Below, in pieces: positions 10,488 to 22,814 of a DNA stretch of 64,000 bases. The stretch covers positions 2,605,001 to 2,669,000 of the forward strand of contig JAWQEG010001559.1 of assembly GCA_033782935.1 (NCBI GenBank), in the 5' to 3' direction. The stretch is from Petrolisthes cinctipes (lineage: Eukaryota; Arthropoda; Malacostraca; Decapoda; Porcellanidae). Position 1 is the first letter of the stretch, and each line of letters starts with the position of its first letter. The notes under the pieces are model-generated. The model had not been told where the DNA came from. It did no database searches and saw only the letters and a list, made by a program, of their open reading frames with translations. The position numbers were made by a program, and so were the translations under genes.

Positions 10488-10960
10488 ATGGATACTGCAT
10501 TATGTTGGATACTAAGAGTTTATTTTTACAAAATTAAAGATGCAATTAATACTTCATTGCCTACCTATACTGACCTTGAGTTCACACACACACACAAAAT
10601 ACTTGGCATAACATACAATACATCCTTGACATTCAAACAACATATCACGGCCATCAAAAAAAAATGCATGCAAAGATTTAAAGCCCTCAGATCACTTGCC
10701 AGCACAACATTTGGACACAATAAAGAAACCACAACCACAGTGTACAAACAATATATCCGATTAATGATGGATTATGCAAATGCAAGCCCTGCCTGGGCCT
10801 CAAACCTCACTGAGACTCATCACAACACCCTTCACACCCATACAGAATAGAGCCCTAAAGATAATCACAGGCTGAACACCATAAAACCAAAGTCTTCAAA
10901 ATCAAGGATCATCTGGACATGAGAGGCACACAAACACTTTAGTCCATGAGCTGGGCCTGG
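10488..10960 (+). pseudogene. LINE (Jockey-like) RT C-terminal fragment
   Basis: The open frame to 10850 contains HKILGITYNTSLTFKQHI, then KALRSLASTTFGHNKE and YKQYIRLMMDYANASPAW, the usual thumb and post-RT region of Jockey/CR1-type LINEs (ILG..D..L.w..HI; ..R..l.YaspvW). After a frameshift near 10845 the match continues with an NRALKIITG segment. The palm, endonuclease and poly(A) tail are missing. Confidence 0.8.
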
Positions 10961-11539
10961 AATTTCAGAGTTTGAGTACCAAAAAGGTGTATAAATATCA
11001 TGTGCACTTTCAGTAAAGTGGATGTCTGAAGTGTTGGGAAATGGTTGATGGACATCCCAGAAATGTGGCTAATCACCTTTTTGGCAGCCATCTCTAGCAA
11101 GTATCGTAAAATTTTCACCGAAAATCAAGAACAAAGTAATAAAAATCGCAGGTATTCAACAAAAGATCATAGAGACTTCTAGTTAGTCTCATCTTAATCG
11201 TTTCTTCATTTTGCATCTTTTGGTGTATAATACATGCAACTTAGGACACATATTCGCTTCGTAATATGAGAAATGTAAAGAAAAAGTAGGCCAATTTGTA
11301 GTATTTTATTACGACAATAATAATTATCTTTCGGCTCTACTCAACAACAATTTACGAACTTTCAAATATTTCGGCCCAATCCCACGCTTGACGACAAAAA
11401 CAGGTCGTACGTATCCATATCAGTATTTGTCGGCCGATACCAAGCGTCCCCAAGACGGTCTTCATATCCCAATCCTACGCTTGGACGATAAAGAGATGCC
11501 TTTATTGTGTTTCCTATAGATACTCATAGCCCTGGTTTC

Positions 11540-11740
11540 TTTCTTTAAATTTTTCTGTTAATTCCTCTCCCACCTCGTTTGCCCTCTTTTTAGCATCCCT
11601 CACAGCTCTCTGGCTCTTCTTATAACTCCCATAATTGTGATGCTTCATATCTGTACTGTCTCTAAAATCTTTTTGCCCTCCTTAATGTCTTCACTACTTG
11701 TCTAGCTTTCCCTTTCAGGATTCGCTTTCTGTTAAAGATG
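11540..11740 (-). pseudogene. Possible LINE linker remnant
   Basis: The minus strand gives short Arg/Lys-rich segments such as HNYGSYKKSQRAVRDAKKRA and, in another frame, VKTLRRAKR, resembling the basic linker between LINE endonuclease and RT. Several frameshifts and stops. Weak evidence, by composition and short motifs only. The rest of 10965-11880 shows nothing further. Confidence 0.3.
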
Positions 11741-11879
11741 TAATGTCACAGCTATAGTTCAGCACCTTCTCATAGATTGTCCCCAGTATCTTACCGCCTG
11801 ACAATCTTTGTATGTAATTTGTACGTAATACGGGAGTAATAATGTATTTCATATGCATTTATTGTGTTTAATGGAAACT

Positions 11880-12399
11880 CCCTTCATGACGTCATTACCC
11901 CTCGCTGGATGCGTCGTGATTGGCTGCAATTCCTGGCTGCTGATTGGCTGGCTATGGTATTAAGACCACCACGTATACAGTTCAAGAATATGCGCCCACG
12001 GGGGACGGATGCACGAAAGACTTTAGCGGAGTGACCGTTAAGGTAACCTTTGGCAGTTTTTACTAAGGGGATGGTAAGGTTGCTGCTATGGTTGTATGCT
12101 CTATTGGCCATAACTTCAACCTTAGTGTTCCCTTAGGTGATCTTAGCAGTCGGCCATGTTTGTTTCGTTCCATTCCCTTCCGACTATGGACCACCAACTG
12201 ACATTCTCTGGGCCAATGAGAGGGCAGCTTCATAGACACGTTAGGTAACATAAGCCAATCAGAAATCAGTTGAGATGACAGCTTATCACAGAAAACAAAC
12301 AAATTACTAATTTTCATTGCGTGAGTGCCGAGTGGGAGGTGAACATTGTGTGAAATTTCTTGAATATAGAAGTGTTTATTTCGGCATCTAACTACTTAC
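11880..12399 (+). promoter_or_regulatory. CCAAT-rich upstream segment of a Harbinger-like ORF
   Basis: Five CCAAT/ATTGG boxes occur in about 370 bp: GATTGGC near 11919 and 11941, ATTGGCC near 12102, GGCCAATG near 12211 and GCCAATC near 12254. The GC content is higher than in the flanks. The segment ends just before the ATG of the Myb/SANT-like frame at 12400. This looks like a promoter, but it is inferred from motif density and position only. Confidence 0.45.
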
Positions 12400-12545
12400 T
12401 ATGACAGAAGAGCCTCCTACTAAGTGAGCAAGACGTGCAAATTATACTGCAGCTGATGAAGAACTCATGATTATGATAACAGAATGGAAAAAAAAAATCT
12501 GGTGGCTACCATTCGTCCACATCACACCAGAATACGCGTTGATTT
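12400..12545 (+). pseudogene. Myb/SANT-like N-terminus (second ORF type of Harbinger transposons)
   Basis: From ATG 12400 the frame reads MTEEPPTK, then a TGA stop where Arg would be expected, then ARRANYTAADEELMIMITEW. The TAAEEE-L pattern with a basic lead-in is typical of the first helix of Myb/SANT-like DNA-binding proteins encoded next to Harbinger transposases. The frame dies in an A-run near 12489, and the LINE 3' end begins at 12559. DNA binding by the family is established; identity here rests on a short segment. Confidence 0.5.
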
Positions 12546-12558
12546 AGTATGTAGGCTT

Positions 12559-14962
12559 TTTTTTTTTTTATTTATTAAAAAAGATGGGGATTAAAGGCCA
12601 CAGGCCCGCTCACTGTCCCCATCTGCGTAGGTTTAGTCAGAGTGTCCAAAATCATGTCCAATTTCGTTCGAGATGCCTAGACACATTGCGTTTGAAGGGA
12701 CATAAGTCGTAGTAAGGTGGAAAGATGGATGAAGGTAGAGTGTTCCAGAGTTGACCAGTTGTGTATATGAAAGACTGAGAGTACCGGTTAACTCTTGCAT
12801 TAGGGAGTTGGACAGAAAAGGGGTAAGAACCAGAGGCTTGACGAGTGTGGCATGCTCTCCTGATGGGAGGAAGCATACATTGAGAGAGTTCAGAAGAGCA
12901 ATGTCCAGTGTAGTAGCGATAGAAGAGAGAAAGTGATGCAACATTGCGGCGAAGAGAGAGAGGTTGTAGTGAATCAGTAAGAGGAGGAGAGTTGATGAGA
13001 CGAAAAGCCTTTGATTTCACCTTGTCCAGGAGTGTTGTAAATATTGAACCACCCCACACATGAGAGCCGTACTCCATACAGGGGCGGATGAGACCCCTGT
13101 ACAGAGACAGCAACTGCGAGGGGGTGAAATAATCACGGAATCTGCGCAGCACACCTAACTTCTTTGAGACGGTTTTAGCAAGAGAAGTAATGTGATCTCT
13201 CCAAGAGAGATTCTGAGAGAAAGAGACTCCAAGAATATTAAGAGAGGGGGAAAGGTTAAGTTGTGTGTCATTGAAGGAGAGGGGATTGTCATCAGGAAGA
13301 TTAGTACGAGTCGGAAGATGAAGGAACTGTGTTTTAGAGGCATTAAAACAACAAGGTTCTCTCTGCCCTAGTTAGAGATGAGGGAAAGATCAGAAGTCAG
13401 GCGTGCTACTGCATCATCACGTGATGTGGAGAGGAGCTGCTGGGATGGACAGTTGTCATAGTGAGTGGAGTAGTGTAGGGTGGAATCATCAGCATAGGAG
13501 TGGATAGGGGAAGAGGTACAGGTAAGAAGGTCATTAACGAACAGGAGAAAGAGGGTGGGTGATAGAACAGAACCCTGAGGAACACCACTATTAATAGACT
13601 TGGAAAAAGAACAGTGACCATCTACAACAGCAGCTATAGAACGGCCAGAAAGGAAATCAGAGATAAAGCTGCAGAGAGAGGGATAGAAACCGAATGAGGG
13701 CAGTTTGGAGATTAAAGCTTTGTGCCAGACCATATCAAAAGCTTTGGATATGTCGAGGGCAACAGTAAAAGTTTCACCAAAGTTCCGAAAAGAGGATGAC
13801 CATGAATCAGAAAGGAGGGATAGAAGATCGCCAGTAGAGCGTCCTTGACGGAAACCATACTGACGATCTGAAAGAAGGTCGTGACAAATAAGGTGCTTAT
13901 GAATTTTGGAGTAAAGAACAGATTCGAAGACTTTAGATAGACATGAGGTCAAAGCAATGGGACAATAGTTGGAGGGTTGGAAGCGGTCACCTTTCTTCAG
14001 AACAGGTTGGATCAGAGCAAACTTCCAGCTAGAAGGAAAAGTGTTAGATGATAGACATAGACGGAACAGTTTGCCTAGGCAGGGTGTCGGTACAGAAGCA
14101 CAGTTCTTGAGAACAACAGGAGGAATCCCATCAGGCCCGTACGCCTTCCGAGTGTTAAGGCCAGAGAGGGCAGAAAATACTTCCTTTGAAGAGATTCTGA
14201 TGACAGGCATAAGTAAGTCAGAGGGGGCGGAGGTGGAGGAATAGAGCCGGAATTGTCCAGTGTGGAGTTAAAGGCAAAGGTTTGAGAGAAGAGTTCAGCT
14301 TTATCAGGTGAAGAGATGGCAACATTTCCATCAGGAAGGATGAGAGGAGGGAAAGAGGAAGAAGTAAAGTTACTGGAGAGATTTTTGGCTAGATGCCAGA
14401 AAGAATGAGAGGTGGAAGAGTTGGACAGATCATTGCACTTGGCACGGATGAAGGATTTTTTGGCTAGTCGGAGAACAGATTTGGTACGATTCCGGGCAGA
14501 AATATACAGAGCACGAGATTCATCAGTTTGAAGGCGTCGATACTGTCTGAAAGCTTCCTCCTTGTTGTGGACAGCAGTAGAACAAGCGTGATTAAACCAA
14601 GAGTTTCGTGAATTAGTAAGAGGGAAAGAATATGGAATGTATGCCTCCATGCCCAAGAGGATCACCTTTGTGATGCGTGCAGCACACTCAGAGGAACCTC
14701 GGCCACGAAAGCAAAAATCATTCCATGGGAAATCATGAAAGTATTGCCTCAGATCATCCCAGTTGGCAGCGCTGTAATGCCACAGACGCCGCTTCCTGGG
14801 AGGGTCTAAAGGTTTTATTGGAGCGATAGGACAGGATACTGAAATAAGATTGTGATCGGAGAACCCCCCCAAAGGAGAGAAAAGTTCAACAGTATAAGCA
14901 GAAGGATGAGAGGTTAGGAATAAATCAAGAATATTGGGCTGATCTCCAAGGCGGTCTGGAAT
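12559..14962 (-). pseudogene. Jockey-type LINE, 5'-truncated, with intact YADD reverse transcriptase
   Basis: Minus-strand order: endonuclease C-terminus ([26 protein letters not shown]) and linker at 14960-14220; RT at 14210-13368, with [53 protein letters not shown] and catalytic SYADDSTL; then a thumb/C-terminal region at 13343-12652 with a CMEYGSHVWGG segment. Frameshifts lie near 14210 and 13370-13150. A poly(A) tail reads as T12 at about 12559-12571 on the plus strand, marking the 3' end. The 5' side is cut by a MITE at 14963, losing most of the endonuclease. Target-primed retrotransposition is the known mode of the family; this copy is dead. Confidence 0.92.
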
Positions 14963-15607
14963 ACTCGCTTTCTCTCTCTCTCTGTTTTTGTTTATAGAGC
15001 GGCGCCACTTCAAAATCAATTTGTGGTCCGGTGCTAGTCTTAGCTAATAAGCAAATTTTTAATAACCAAGTTATGTTATACTATAAGAGACAGGAAAATC
15101 ACAATAGTTTGGAGGATTGAGAAACTTTGAATTTGCCGACTTCATAACAGGGAGGCCTAGCTATTACAATTAGAGTATGCTGAGATTTGTGACCACCTTA
15201 ATCCCTCTCTTACTGTCTACTTTTCATCTCTATATGTGTGAAGGTTGTGGTAGTAGTGAATGTGGTGGTGATGATTCCCGTTTAGCTGATTTTCCAAACT
15301 TACCATTCCCTGTGTAATGTGTGTTGTTGTGGTAGGACAATGCTGGTAGTTGTAGTAGACCAATAGTGTCGGAACATATAAAATAAATAATTATGGTAAG
15401 AAAATAGCATCTATTCAAGGATATAATTTAAAAATAATAACAAATAAACGCATTTTTAATCTATTGTGATTTTCCTGTCCCTTATAGTATAACATAACTT
15501 GGTTACTAAAAATTTGCTTATTAGTTAAGACTAGCACTGGACCACAAATTGATTTTGAAGTGGCGCCGCTCTATAAACAAAAACAAAGAGAGAGAGAGAA
15601 AGCGAGT
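14963..15607. mobile_element. MITE with ~140-bp terminal inverted repeats
   Basis: Bases 14963-15106 and about 15459-15607 are near-perfect reverse complements, beginning ACTCGCTTTCTCTC and ending GAAAGCGAGT. The middle (~350 bp) has no transposase. It separates the LINE from the family B element. No clean target duplication was found, so the superfamily is unassigned. Confidence 0.8.
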
Positions 15608-15625
15608 TTTAATATATTTTACACT

Positions 15626-16212
15626 CGTACAGTACTGTATAGGAGGGTCTCACACAGCTTCCCCACTTGAAGCAACATAAACCAGAAGACCTTCTGACAA
15701 TAACAAACACAAGAGGGTCCAACCTCCTTACCCATCTTACCTCCAATTTCTCACTGTCATCTCTAAACTCAAGAGAGAGAGGGAGAGGAAGTGAGAGAGA
15801 GAGAGAGAAAGGAAGAGAGAGAGAGAGAGGAGAATTGGGTGGAACTTAAACAACTCCACCCCTTTTCAAAAGTACCAGGAACTCCCAATAGAGAATGTAT
15901 ATAAGCAGTGTAGTTTAACTAATATGTAGGATTTCCTAAACTGACTCCCAGGGCTATAAACTGTCTCCATAAGAGAGAGACACAGGCATATAAGACAAGG
16001 CATCTAATATAATTCCCTGTATAGAGATAAGTATGTATAAATAAATTAAGCCTAAAGAAACTTGTGAAGTCAATTACATAAGAACACCACGACGCCGAGC
16101 TCGCTACCTAACACCACAACAACCACAACAACAACAACTACTACGACTACAACTCCAGAATAAGGTACTGTATCAGATCCTGAATGAGTTAAAGCATTAG
16201 AGGACTGGTACA
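15626..16212 (+). mobile_element. 5' LTR of the long family B Gypsy element
   Basis: 587 bp, homologous to 7485-8097. The first base has changed (CGTACAG instead of TGTACAG) and the end is GGTACA. It has GA-rich U3, a TATATAAG promoter near 15899 and AATAAA near 16038. CACT at 15622-15625 matches CACT at 26798-26801, giving a 4-bp target duplication for the 11.2-kb element. The primer-site-like TGGCAGCGGTG follows near 16219. Confidence 0.9.
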
Positions 16213-17094
16213 TTTTGATGGCAGCGGTGTTTTTGCAACAGAGCAAATTGCAAGGTAAAGACTTCACGGGAGTACAGTGACTAACATAGTTCAAGGACAA
16301 GTTGAAGGAATCTGCTTGTAAATTCTCTCAAGTAATTTCTTCAGTGGGTAATCTTACGACCTCTAACGAGGGAGATAAACCACATATTCTTCACCTACAA
16401 GAGGCACCTGCTTCAACATAACTGCAACTGACCTACAGAGAACCTCATCTACTTCACAACAAACAATCATCACTTCATCACTACGGCGATCCTGTTACGT
16501 AAATGCTTTCGTGAGGACAACGCCATCACTCCATCACCTCCACGCTGATGCCTCCTTATACGTAAATTCTCTCGTAAAAGGCAAGTCAACGTTCATCATC
16601 TTCACTCCAATTACGACTGTTAGTGTGTTAGCGTGTGAGCTAACTAATCATCGCTTCGTCACTTCACGGTCGTCGCCCCTTCACCACATCGTCGCCTCGT
16701 CAGGCAACGCCCCAACAAAACTTCCACTCGTCGTCATCGTCGTTGCAACTACAGTCAACTAAAGTAGGTACACATTACATGTTACATTACATTATTTTTC
16801 ACTTGTCCACGAACATGTTAGAAGATAGGTTCCTCAATAACAGCCCAGACAACAGAAAACAAGTGCCACATTAAAACAAAAGTAAAGATATAATCCCCCA
16901 TTAATCCAAAGGTATCATAACTAACTTCGAATATCCCTGATAATGATTTACTAGCCTCCAAGCTAGATTCCTCTACCTTCCTAAGTTTCGTTTGTGGTTC
17001 CAACACATTCGAGTACATTCCTTTCTTTCTCCAAACCTTACCCCCATTAAAGTCTCTATCTGGTATACTATATTAACCTGTATTTTCTCCAACA
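16213..17094 (+). mobile_element. Untranslated leader of the long family B element
   Basis: The first ~390 bp match the leader of the short derivative. The rest (16601-17094) is present only in the long copy and has no convincing ORF before the gag start at 17095. Confidence 0.75.
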
Positions 17095-17781
17095 ATGGCT
17101 ACTCCTCCACAATCTCCGACTGTTTCTGCTCTTCTAACAACTTCTTCTAACCCCACTAACTCTACTATGCAAGCAATGAGAATTTTACCCACCCACAATT
17201 ATTCAAAGTACTATACTGGAGATAATCCACGGTATGGGATTCATCTCTTCTTGCGTCATTTGGAGGATGTGTTTTACCAAGCGAATATAGAGCAGGACGC
17301 ACATAAGATAAGATTCGTGAGAGAGCATATTGCACCAGATAGTCCAGCCAATTTAATAACTACAAGTGTTTTTTCTAATCAACAGAATTTAACGTCATAT
17401 GCTACATTCAGACAGTCACTTATTGATGTTTTTGGGGATGGTAAACTACATCATTCATTATCATGGGTTCAGAGAATAATTAAAACTAAGGCAGACAACA
17501 TAAATACAAGTGAACCAGCAAAAGCACTTGCACTATTAGGGTCTCTAGCTTTAAATTCGAAGGAATCTCGTATCATACATCGTGAATTACAGATTACTCA
17601 ATCCAAGGGTACGAAGATTTTTAATTTTGATGCCACACCTACTCAAGGGGAATCACAGGGAAAACGTTGCAAACACTGTAACGAAAGTAATCATAAATAT
17701 AGTCATTTACATGAGTCACAGTCGCATTCCTTAGATGAATGCATGATCCTTAACAGAATGAAACGGGACTGGCACAGTTGA
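17095..17781 (+). pseudogene. Gag of the long family B element
   Basis: 228 codons from the ATG in CAACAATGG. The N-terminal ~190 residues look like a Gypsy capsid (YTGDNPRYGIHLFLRHLEDVF, VREHIAPDSPAN). The C-terminal part has a divergent zinc-knuckle-like cluster, CKHCNESNHKYSH followed by LDEC. It is the longest open piece of this element. Gag would form the virus-like particle. A downstream protease in another frame suggests a frameshifted pol, although decay makes the natural junction unclear. Confidence 0.75.
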
Positions 17782-17839
17782 AACATGATGTATGAAACGA
17801 GACCGCCACAATATTAAAACGTCCCGAAAATAAAACTGT

Positions 17840-18600
17840 AGGCCCTGTCGTCGCATTTACCAATAATATACTATAATTCCCTGTCCTAGTATCACATAGT
17901 AACACCCCCTTAATGATAGACACAGGCGCCGCAGTTTCCTTGTTATCGGATAATTCCTTTAACAAATTGAGCAAATTAGGTCCCCAGCGGCATTTATAAA
18001 CCAAGATTGAACAGGTGACATAGAATTGTCAACCATGACAGGCAATAAATTACAGGTCTTAGGGAAACTAACCCTTCCTGTACGGTTAGCCAAGGGAACT
18101 AACCAGATTCATAATGAATTTTATATAATACGAAATTATAAACTAGGTTTATCATACCTTATTAAACAAACCATAATAATAAACCCTAAACATAAAATAA
18201 TACATTTTATGAATTAATGTATTCCAATACAGGATTGTCCAGGCCAAAATATATAAGTCCAGGTAATGTTAACCCTATACGTATTGAAAATGAGGGAAAT
18301 AACCCCATTATCATAAAGGCCACTGCTGCATATAATATTATATTAACTCCAAATTTCGTCCATAAATTGAAGGTACATCTTCCATCTCATGTACAGCCAC
18401 ACACTACCGTTCTATCCTTAATAGAACTAGTAAAATATTATATAACCAGGGATTAATTTACTTAACTAATGTAAACAGTGAAAATGTCACTGACATTATT
18501 AAACCATCTACCAATTTTCATGTAAAGAAAGGAACATCTCTATGTGATCTGTACAGATGGAAGTTAGACCAAATACCACAAGGAAATATTGTATCGGTTC
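17840..18600 (+). pseudogene. Decayed aspartic protease and upstream pol of family B
   Basis: At about 17910 the frame reads LMIDTGAAVSLLSDN, the DTGA active-site signature of retroviral-type proteases, interrupted by a stop near 18000. Downstream small frames (18026-18217, 18217-18456) carry pol-like but strongly AT-drifted sequence. Stops in every frame rule out function. Confidence 0.65.
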
Positions 18601-18789
18601 TTACCGAAGGATATAAATAGATAGTCACATAAGGGAGCAACTTAGAAATTTTGTCAGTGGACGCGATTTTCCACTTTATCGTGATAATCTCATCACTATA
18701 CTAGCCACATATTGAAATGCGATTGCTCTACCTGGTAAATTATTAGAAAAAATATATCATTACTCTAACATCTCCTTAACCCATTTACT

Positions 18790-20060
18790 CGAGCATATAG
18801 ACTACCGTACCGCATAGTACGCTGAAAGTTGTAAACGAAATATTAAATGAAATGATGGATGAAGTCATTATTAAGAATTCTAACTCCCATTTTAACAGCC
18901 CAATGTTTTTGGTTTCAAGAAACAAATAATGGTGATTTTAGGCCAGTCATTGATTGCAGAAAAATAAATAATGCTACACTTAAAGATAAATATTCCCCCC
19001 CTCCTTTAAGATGTTTTGTCTAACATTGGTGAAACAAAACCTATGATATTCTCCACATTACACTTGGTCAGTGGAAACTGGCAAGTAACATTAGATGATA
19101 AAAGTCAACCCATTACGACATTTAATAATTCCCATGGTTATTATGAATACATTCGTAGACCATTTGGTTTATGTAATGCTTCATCCACATTTCAGCATAT
19201 GATCAATTTTCGTATTGGTTTTATTAATAACGTAGTCATCGCTAATCTCAACGATTTGTTTATTTTCATACTAAGTAACTATAAAGAAGGTTATACAGAG
19301 ATTACATTAGGTAGGCCTCAAACTTTAAATGTCTATATCTCATTTTCTTACCAGGAACTTATCATTTTAGGTTATCCATTTAACCGCCCCTGTGCTCCAT
19401 ACACAATCTGATAAAATACGAGCAATGAGAGTATTCACTATTCTAAATAAATGTTACTAACATAAAATCATTCTTGGGCTTATGTTCTTATATAGAATCT
19501 TTGTAAAGTATTTTCCCAAGTAACTAAACACCTAAATAATCCCCTCGAGAAAGATACAAATTTTGTATGGATGCCAGAAAAACAGCTAAGCTTTGAATTA
19601 TTAAAGGTTAATTAATGTAAGCTTCAATTCTTACGTTCCCAAATATTCATTGTCTTTTATGGAGTGTACAGAAGCTTCCTCAGTAGGCTAAGGCGCTGTA
19701 CTTATGTAAGAGATAGCTATGGGTCTATGTCAGGTATGTACTTAAGCTTAAAGAATATTAAGTACGCAGATAACTCGTTACTCTGTAACAAAACAGGAAA
19801 CTTAAAGCAATATTATGGGCACTTCGTACTTTGAGAGAAATCATATTAGGCTATCCTTTACATGTTTTCGCAAATTATCAAACGATCCGTGGCTTACTAT
19901 AACTTCAAACCCTAACGGGAAAATTAGCCAGATAATGTCTAACAATTCAGGAATTTCTCCCGCATATTGATATTAACTATCTTTTAGGACGATTAATAAA
20001 GTAGTAGATCCCTTAAACAGTCATCTTGTCCTTTTAGTTCCGAGGACACCCATGGACTTT
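18790..20060 (+). pseudogene. Decayed reverse transcriptase and RNase H of family B
   Basis: The piece at 19016-19411 includes TFNNSHGYYEYIRRPFGLCNASSTFQHM, in part matching the EYxRxPFGLxNAxxTFQ motif, and a decayed active site NLNDLFIF in place of YxDD. Upstream bases encode FRPVIDCRKINN. Downstream fragments, in changing frames, resemble the RT connection (VWMPEKQLSFELLK) and RNase H (TEASSVG-GAVLM). Many stops and AT drift indicate great age compared with the short, fresh derivative. Confidence 0.75.
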
Positions 20061-20061
20061 C

Positions 20062-22788
20062 GCCCGTAGTTTTAAAAAAATTGAGGGCCCTTACTTGAAA
20101 AAATCGTAGTTTTAAACAGCCCTCCCTATGAGGAACACTCACTTGCCACATCACAAAACCTAAATATTATTGGAATTAAAGGGATGAGTGGCTAGGGAGG
20201 GTGGACCATGCCTTATTGAGACCCTGTATTGAAATATGAAATAAAAATAATATCTATACACATGTATTTAGAAACAAATTTGCAAGTAATTGCAACCATA
20301 TTTTCGTATTTATAACACATATTCATCTACGGGGCAAGTTCCAGTTACTTTTCTGAACACCATAAGGATACGTTGGAGTCGATTGGACACTATAAAGTAT
20401 AAACACACCCTGGTCCTCGCCGTTCTTCACCGCTGACTGGTGAGTCACTTGAAGTTTTTTGGCCATAAAATATATGTTAGTAACTTATATATTGGGATAT
20501 TGAGACGTCCACCAACAAAAATTGTCGAGAGTGACCGTATTGCATAAGGGCAGAAATGTTGACAAGGTTCAATATATGAAATGTGATCCATGCCAATACT
20601 TCACATTTCGTGCTTGTATAAAAAAAATTGAACAGAACAATATGACACAGATGGTTTATGTGTTAGAACAATTGATTAATGTAGAGTAATGTATGCAAAC
20701 CTGCGTTTATCATACATGTATGCACTTGAAATGTTGGTCCAATCCAGTAACTTAAGTTACAGGAAGACAAAAAAATCTGGGTTAGTCTTCAACACAACAA
20801 TCAAATTTAGGCTTATTATCAAGGAAATTATTATAATCTCTCCATTAATAATGTTTGTTTTAATATTTGATTGGATATAAGTAATATATAGGGTGGTTAT
20901 AGTCCCAAAATTTCATATTGTATGAGTATATTATATAGTTTTTAAGTGATTTATTAAGGTACACTCAGGTCAGTGATACTAAGTAAACATGTGTCCATAT
21001 AAACAAAGTACAGTATGTATGTTATTTCATCCATCAGACGATCCTCACCTGACCTAACCTAATATCAACTGTGAGGCTGTCTTCTGGAGTCTTGAAGCTC
21101 GGCAGATTGCTGACCTAACCGGTATGTAATTTAAAACATAATTTCCGAAGGGTAATAAATATATCAAGCCACTCAAAATAACTCACAATACTGTATACCT
21201 ACAGATATGTTACTATAGCATGCAGAGAGAGTAGAGAGAGGACACTAGTGGTTGTGATTAACTTGCAATATTGAACGGCAATCAGTGGAGTGAGATTGAT
21301 TGACAGAGTCAGAAATGAAACAGTGTGTGGGTCACGGCATTTGTATAAAGAAAAGCATGCAGTTTAAAATATGCAAATTCCAGGTTTGTTTATTCATATA
21401 AGATGATGAAGGGTTCAAGATGTATTTTAGAGGAATAGCATATATCCATAGAATGTAATATACAGTAAATTACAGTGGTGTGTAATACAGTATTTATGTA
21501 ACCACAGTGAATGTACAGGGACAGTTGTGTTAACTAATTATACTGTAATTTCCCAATAGGTTGCCCAATACCACAACATCTGCAGGCCCTCATAACTTTG
21601 AGATGTATGGCTACTGGTGGACATCAACTGACAATTAGTGACTGCTATGGAGTGTCTCAGACTAGTGTCAGCAAATGTCTGTGTGTGTGTGTGTGTGTAG
21701 TAAGAAAACCTCTGTGGGTAAATTAGCAATACTATATTACCTAATGAAAATAAATATTTATTCTGAAAAATTATAATATATCACATAAATACACTCATGA
21801 TATGAAAATGTATGTATGACAAGAAAAAATATAAATAAACTGTAATGTGTGTATATTAGAAACACCTTTGTGGAACTGCACAGCATTGTATTACATAATG
21901 AAAATTAATATTTATCCTGGAACAATGTGACTAGTTAATAACAGGTTTTGTATCATTAATTCTATGCATCACAGTGAATTATAAGAAAATATAAGTATGA
22001 CAATATATTGACCATTATCAGGAAATAAATAAATATAATCTGTATTACCTAATGTATTATTACTGTATTACCTACTGAAAATATATATAAATGGAGACTA
22101 GTTATTAAGAGGCTTTGTATCAGTACAAACATTCTATATATCACGGTTATATAGCACATGAATACATGTCTTAATGCAAAAACAAAAAATCATTGTCCAT
22201 GATTTTAAGATGAAGTACTGTATTAGGTATACAGCATGTTCGTGCATGGCACCGATAAACTTTAAAAATATATCCTCCATTGGAAAAAAGAAAACATATT
22301 ATTCTACAGTGAAATGCTAAATTAATGGTTTTTTTTTAATGTTTAATGTTCACGGGCCATTCAATAACAAGCGGGTCGCCAGCTGACATGTGTGTGCAGT
22401 GTTCGATTTCATTGTGCGGCTTCGGCGTGTATCATGTGCGTAATATACCCCAATTTCTTCTTACTTTATGTGGACATTTTCTTATATCATATATCTATTT
22501 CGAATATATGTGCTTTCATATAATTTGTGCTGGAAAACGTCCTCAATAAACAGTAAATAAGGGTTTCCTCGACTCATCCAAACACTACCAACATTTCAGG
22601 ATTGCCACTCCATGCGCAAATATACACAGAGCGACCACATCACCTTACAAGGGCTGCCAACTGTGAATGTAAGGGAGCAAGTGAGATAGGGAGTGTTTAA
22701 CGCTAAGGCAAAATTAGCCTCACTCACACTAGGGTTAGTGAGAGTGTCGAGGGTAAGGGACCCTGAGAGTGTAGTTTAAAACTATGGG
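20062..22788. mobile_element. DNA transposon insertion (Harbinger-type candidate) in family B pol
   Basis: Gypsy coding sequence stops near 20060 and resumes near 22815, so about 2.7 kb was inserted between RNase H and integrase. The two edges form diverged inverted repeats: CCCGTAGTTTTAAA with GAGGGCCCTTAC at 20062 onward, against the complement of the segment ending ACTATGGG at 22788. A Harbinger-type transposase fragment lies inside at 21556. Three diverged ~160-190-bp tandem units occupy about 21730-22220. No target duplication was resolved. Confidence 0.55.
21556..21700 (+). pseudogene. PIF/Harbinger transposase N-terminal exon fragment
   Basis: After an acceptor-like CCCAATAG the frame reads GCPIPQHLQALITLRCMATG, then GHQLTISDCYGVSQTSVSK. 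This is the helix-turn-helix-like N-terminal region conserved in HARBI1-type transposases (L.aLRf.AtGsfQ..vgd..GvsqstvSr). It ends in a (GT)n run at 21680-21699. The DDE catalytic part is not visible. Confidence 0.75.
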
Positions 22789-22814
22789 TGCTACTAGGAC
22801 CTTAATGCGGTTCG

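Noticed and set aside
11884..12317. Minus-strand ORFs over the CCAAT-rich segment
   Set aside because: No recognisable domain; the opposite strand has promoter-like motifs and the Myb/SANT frame.
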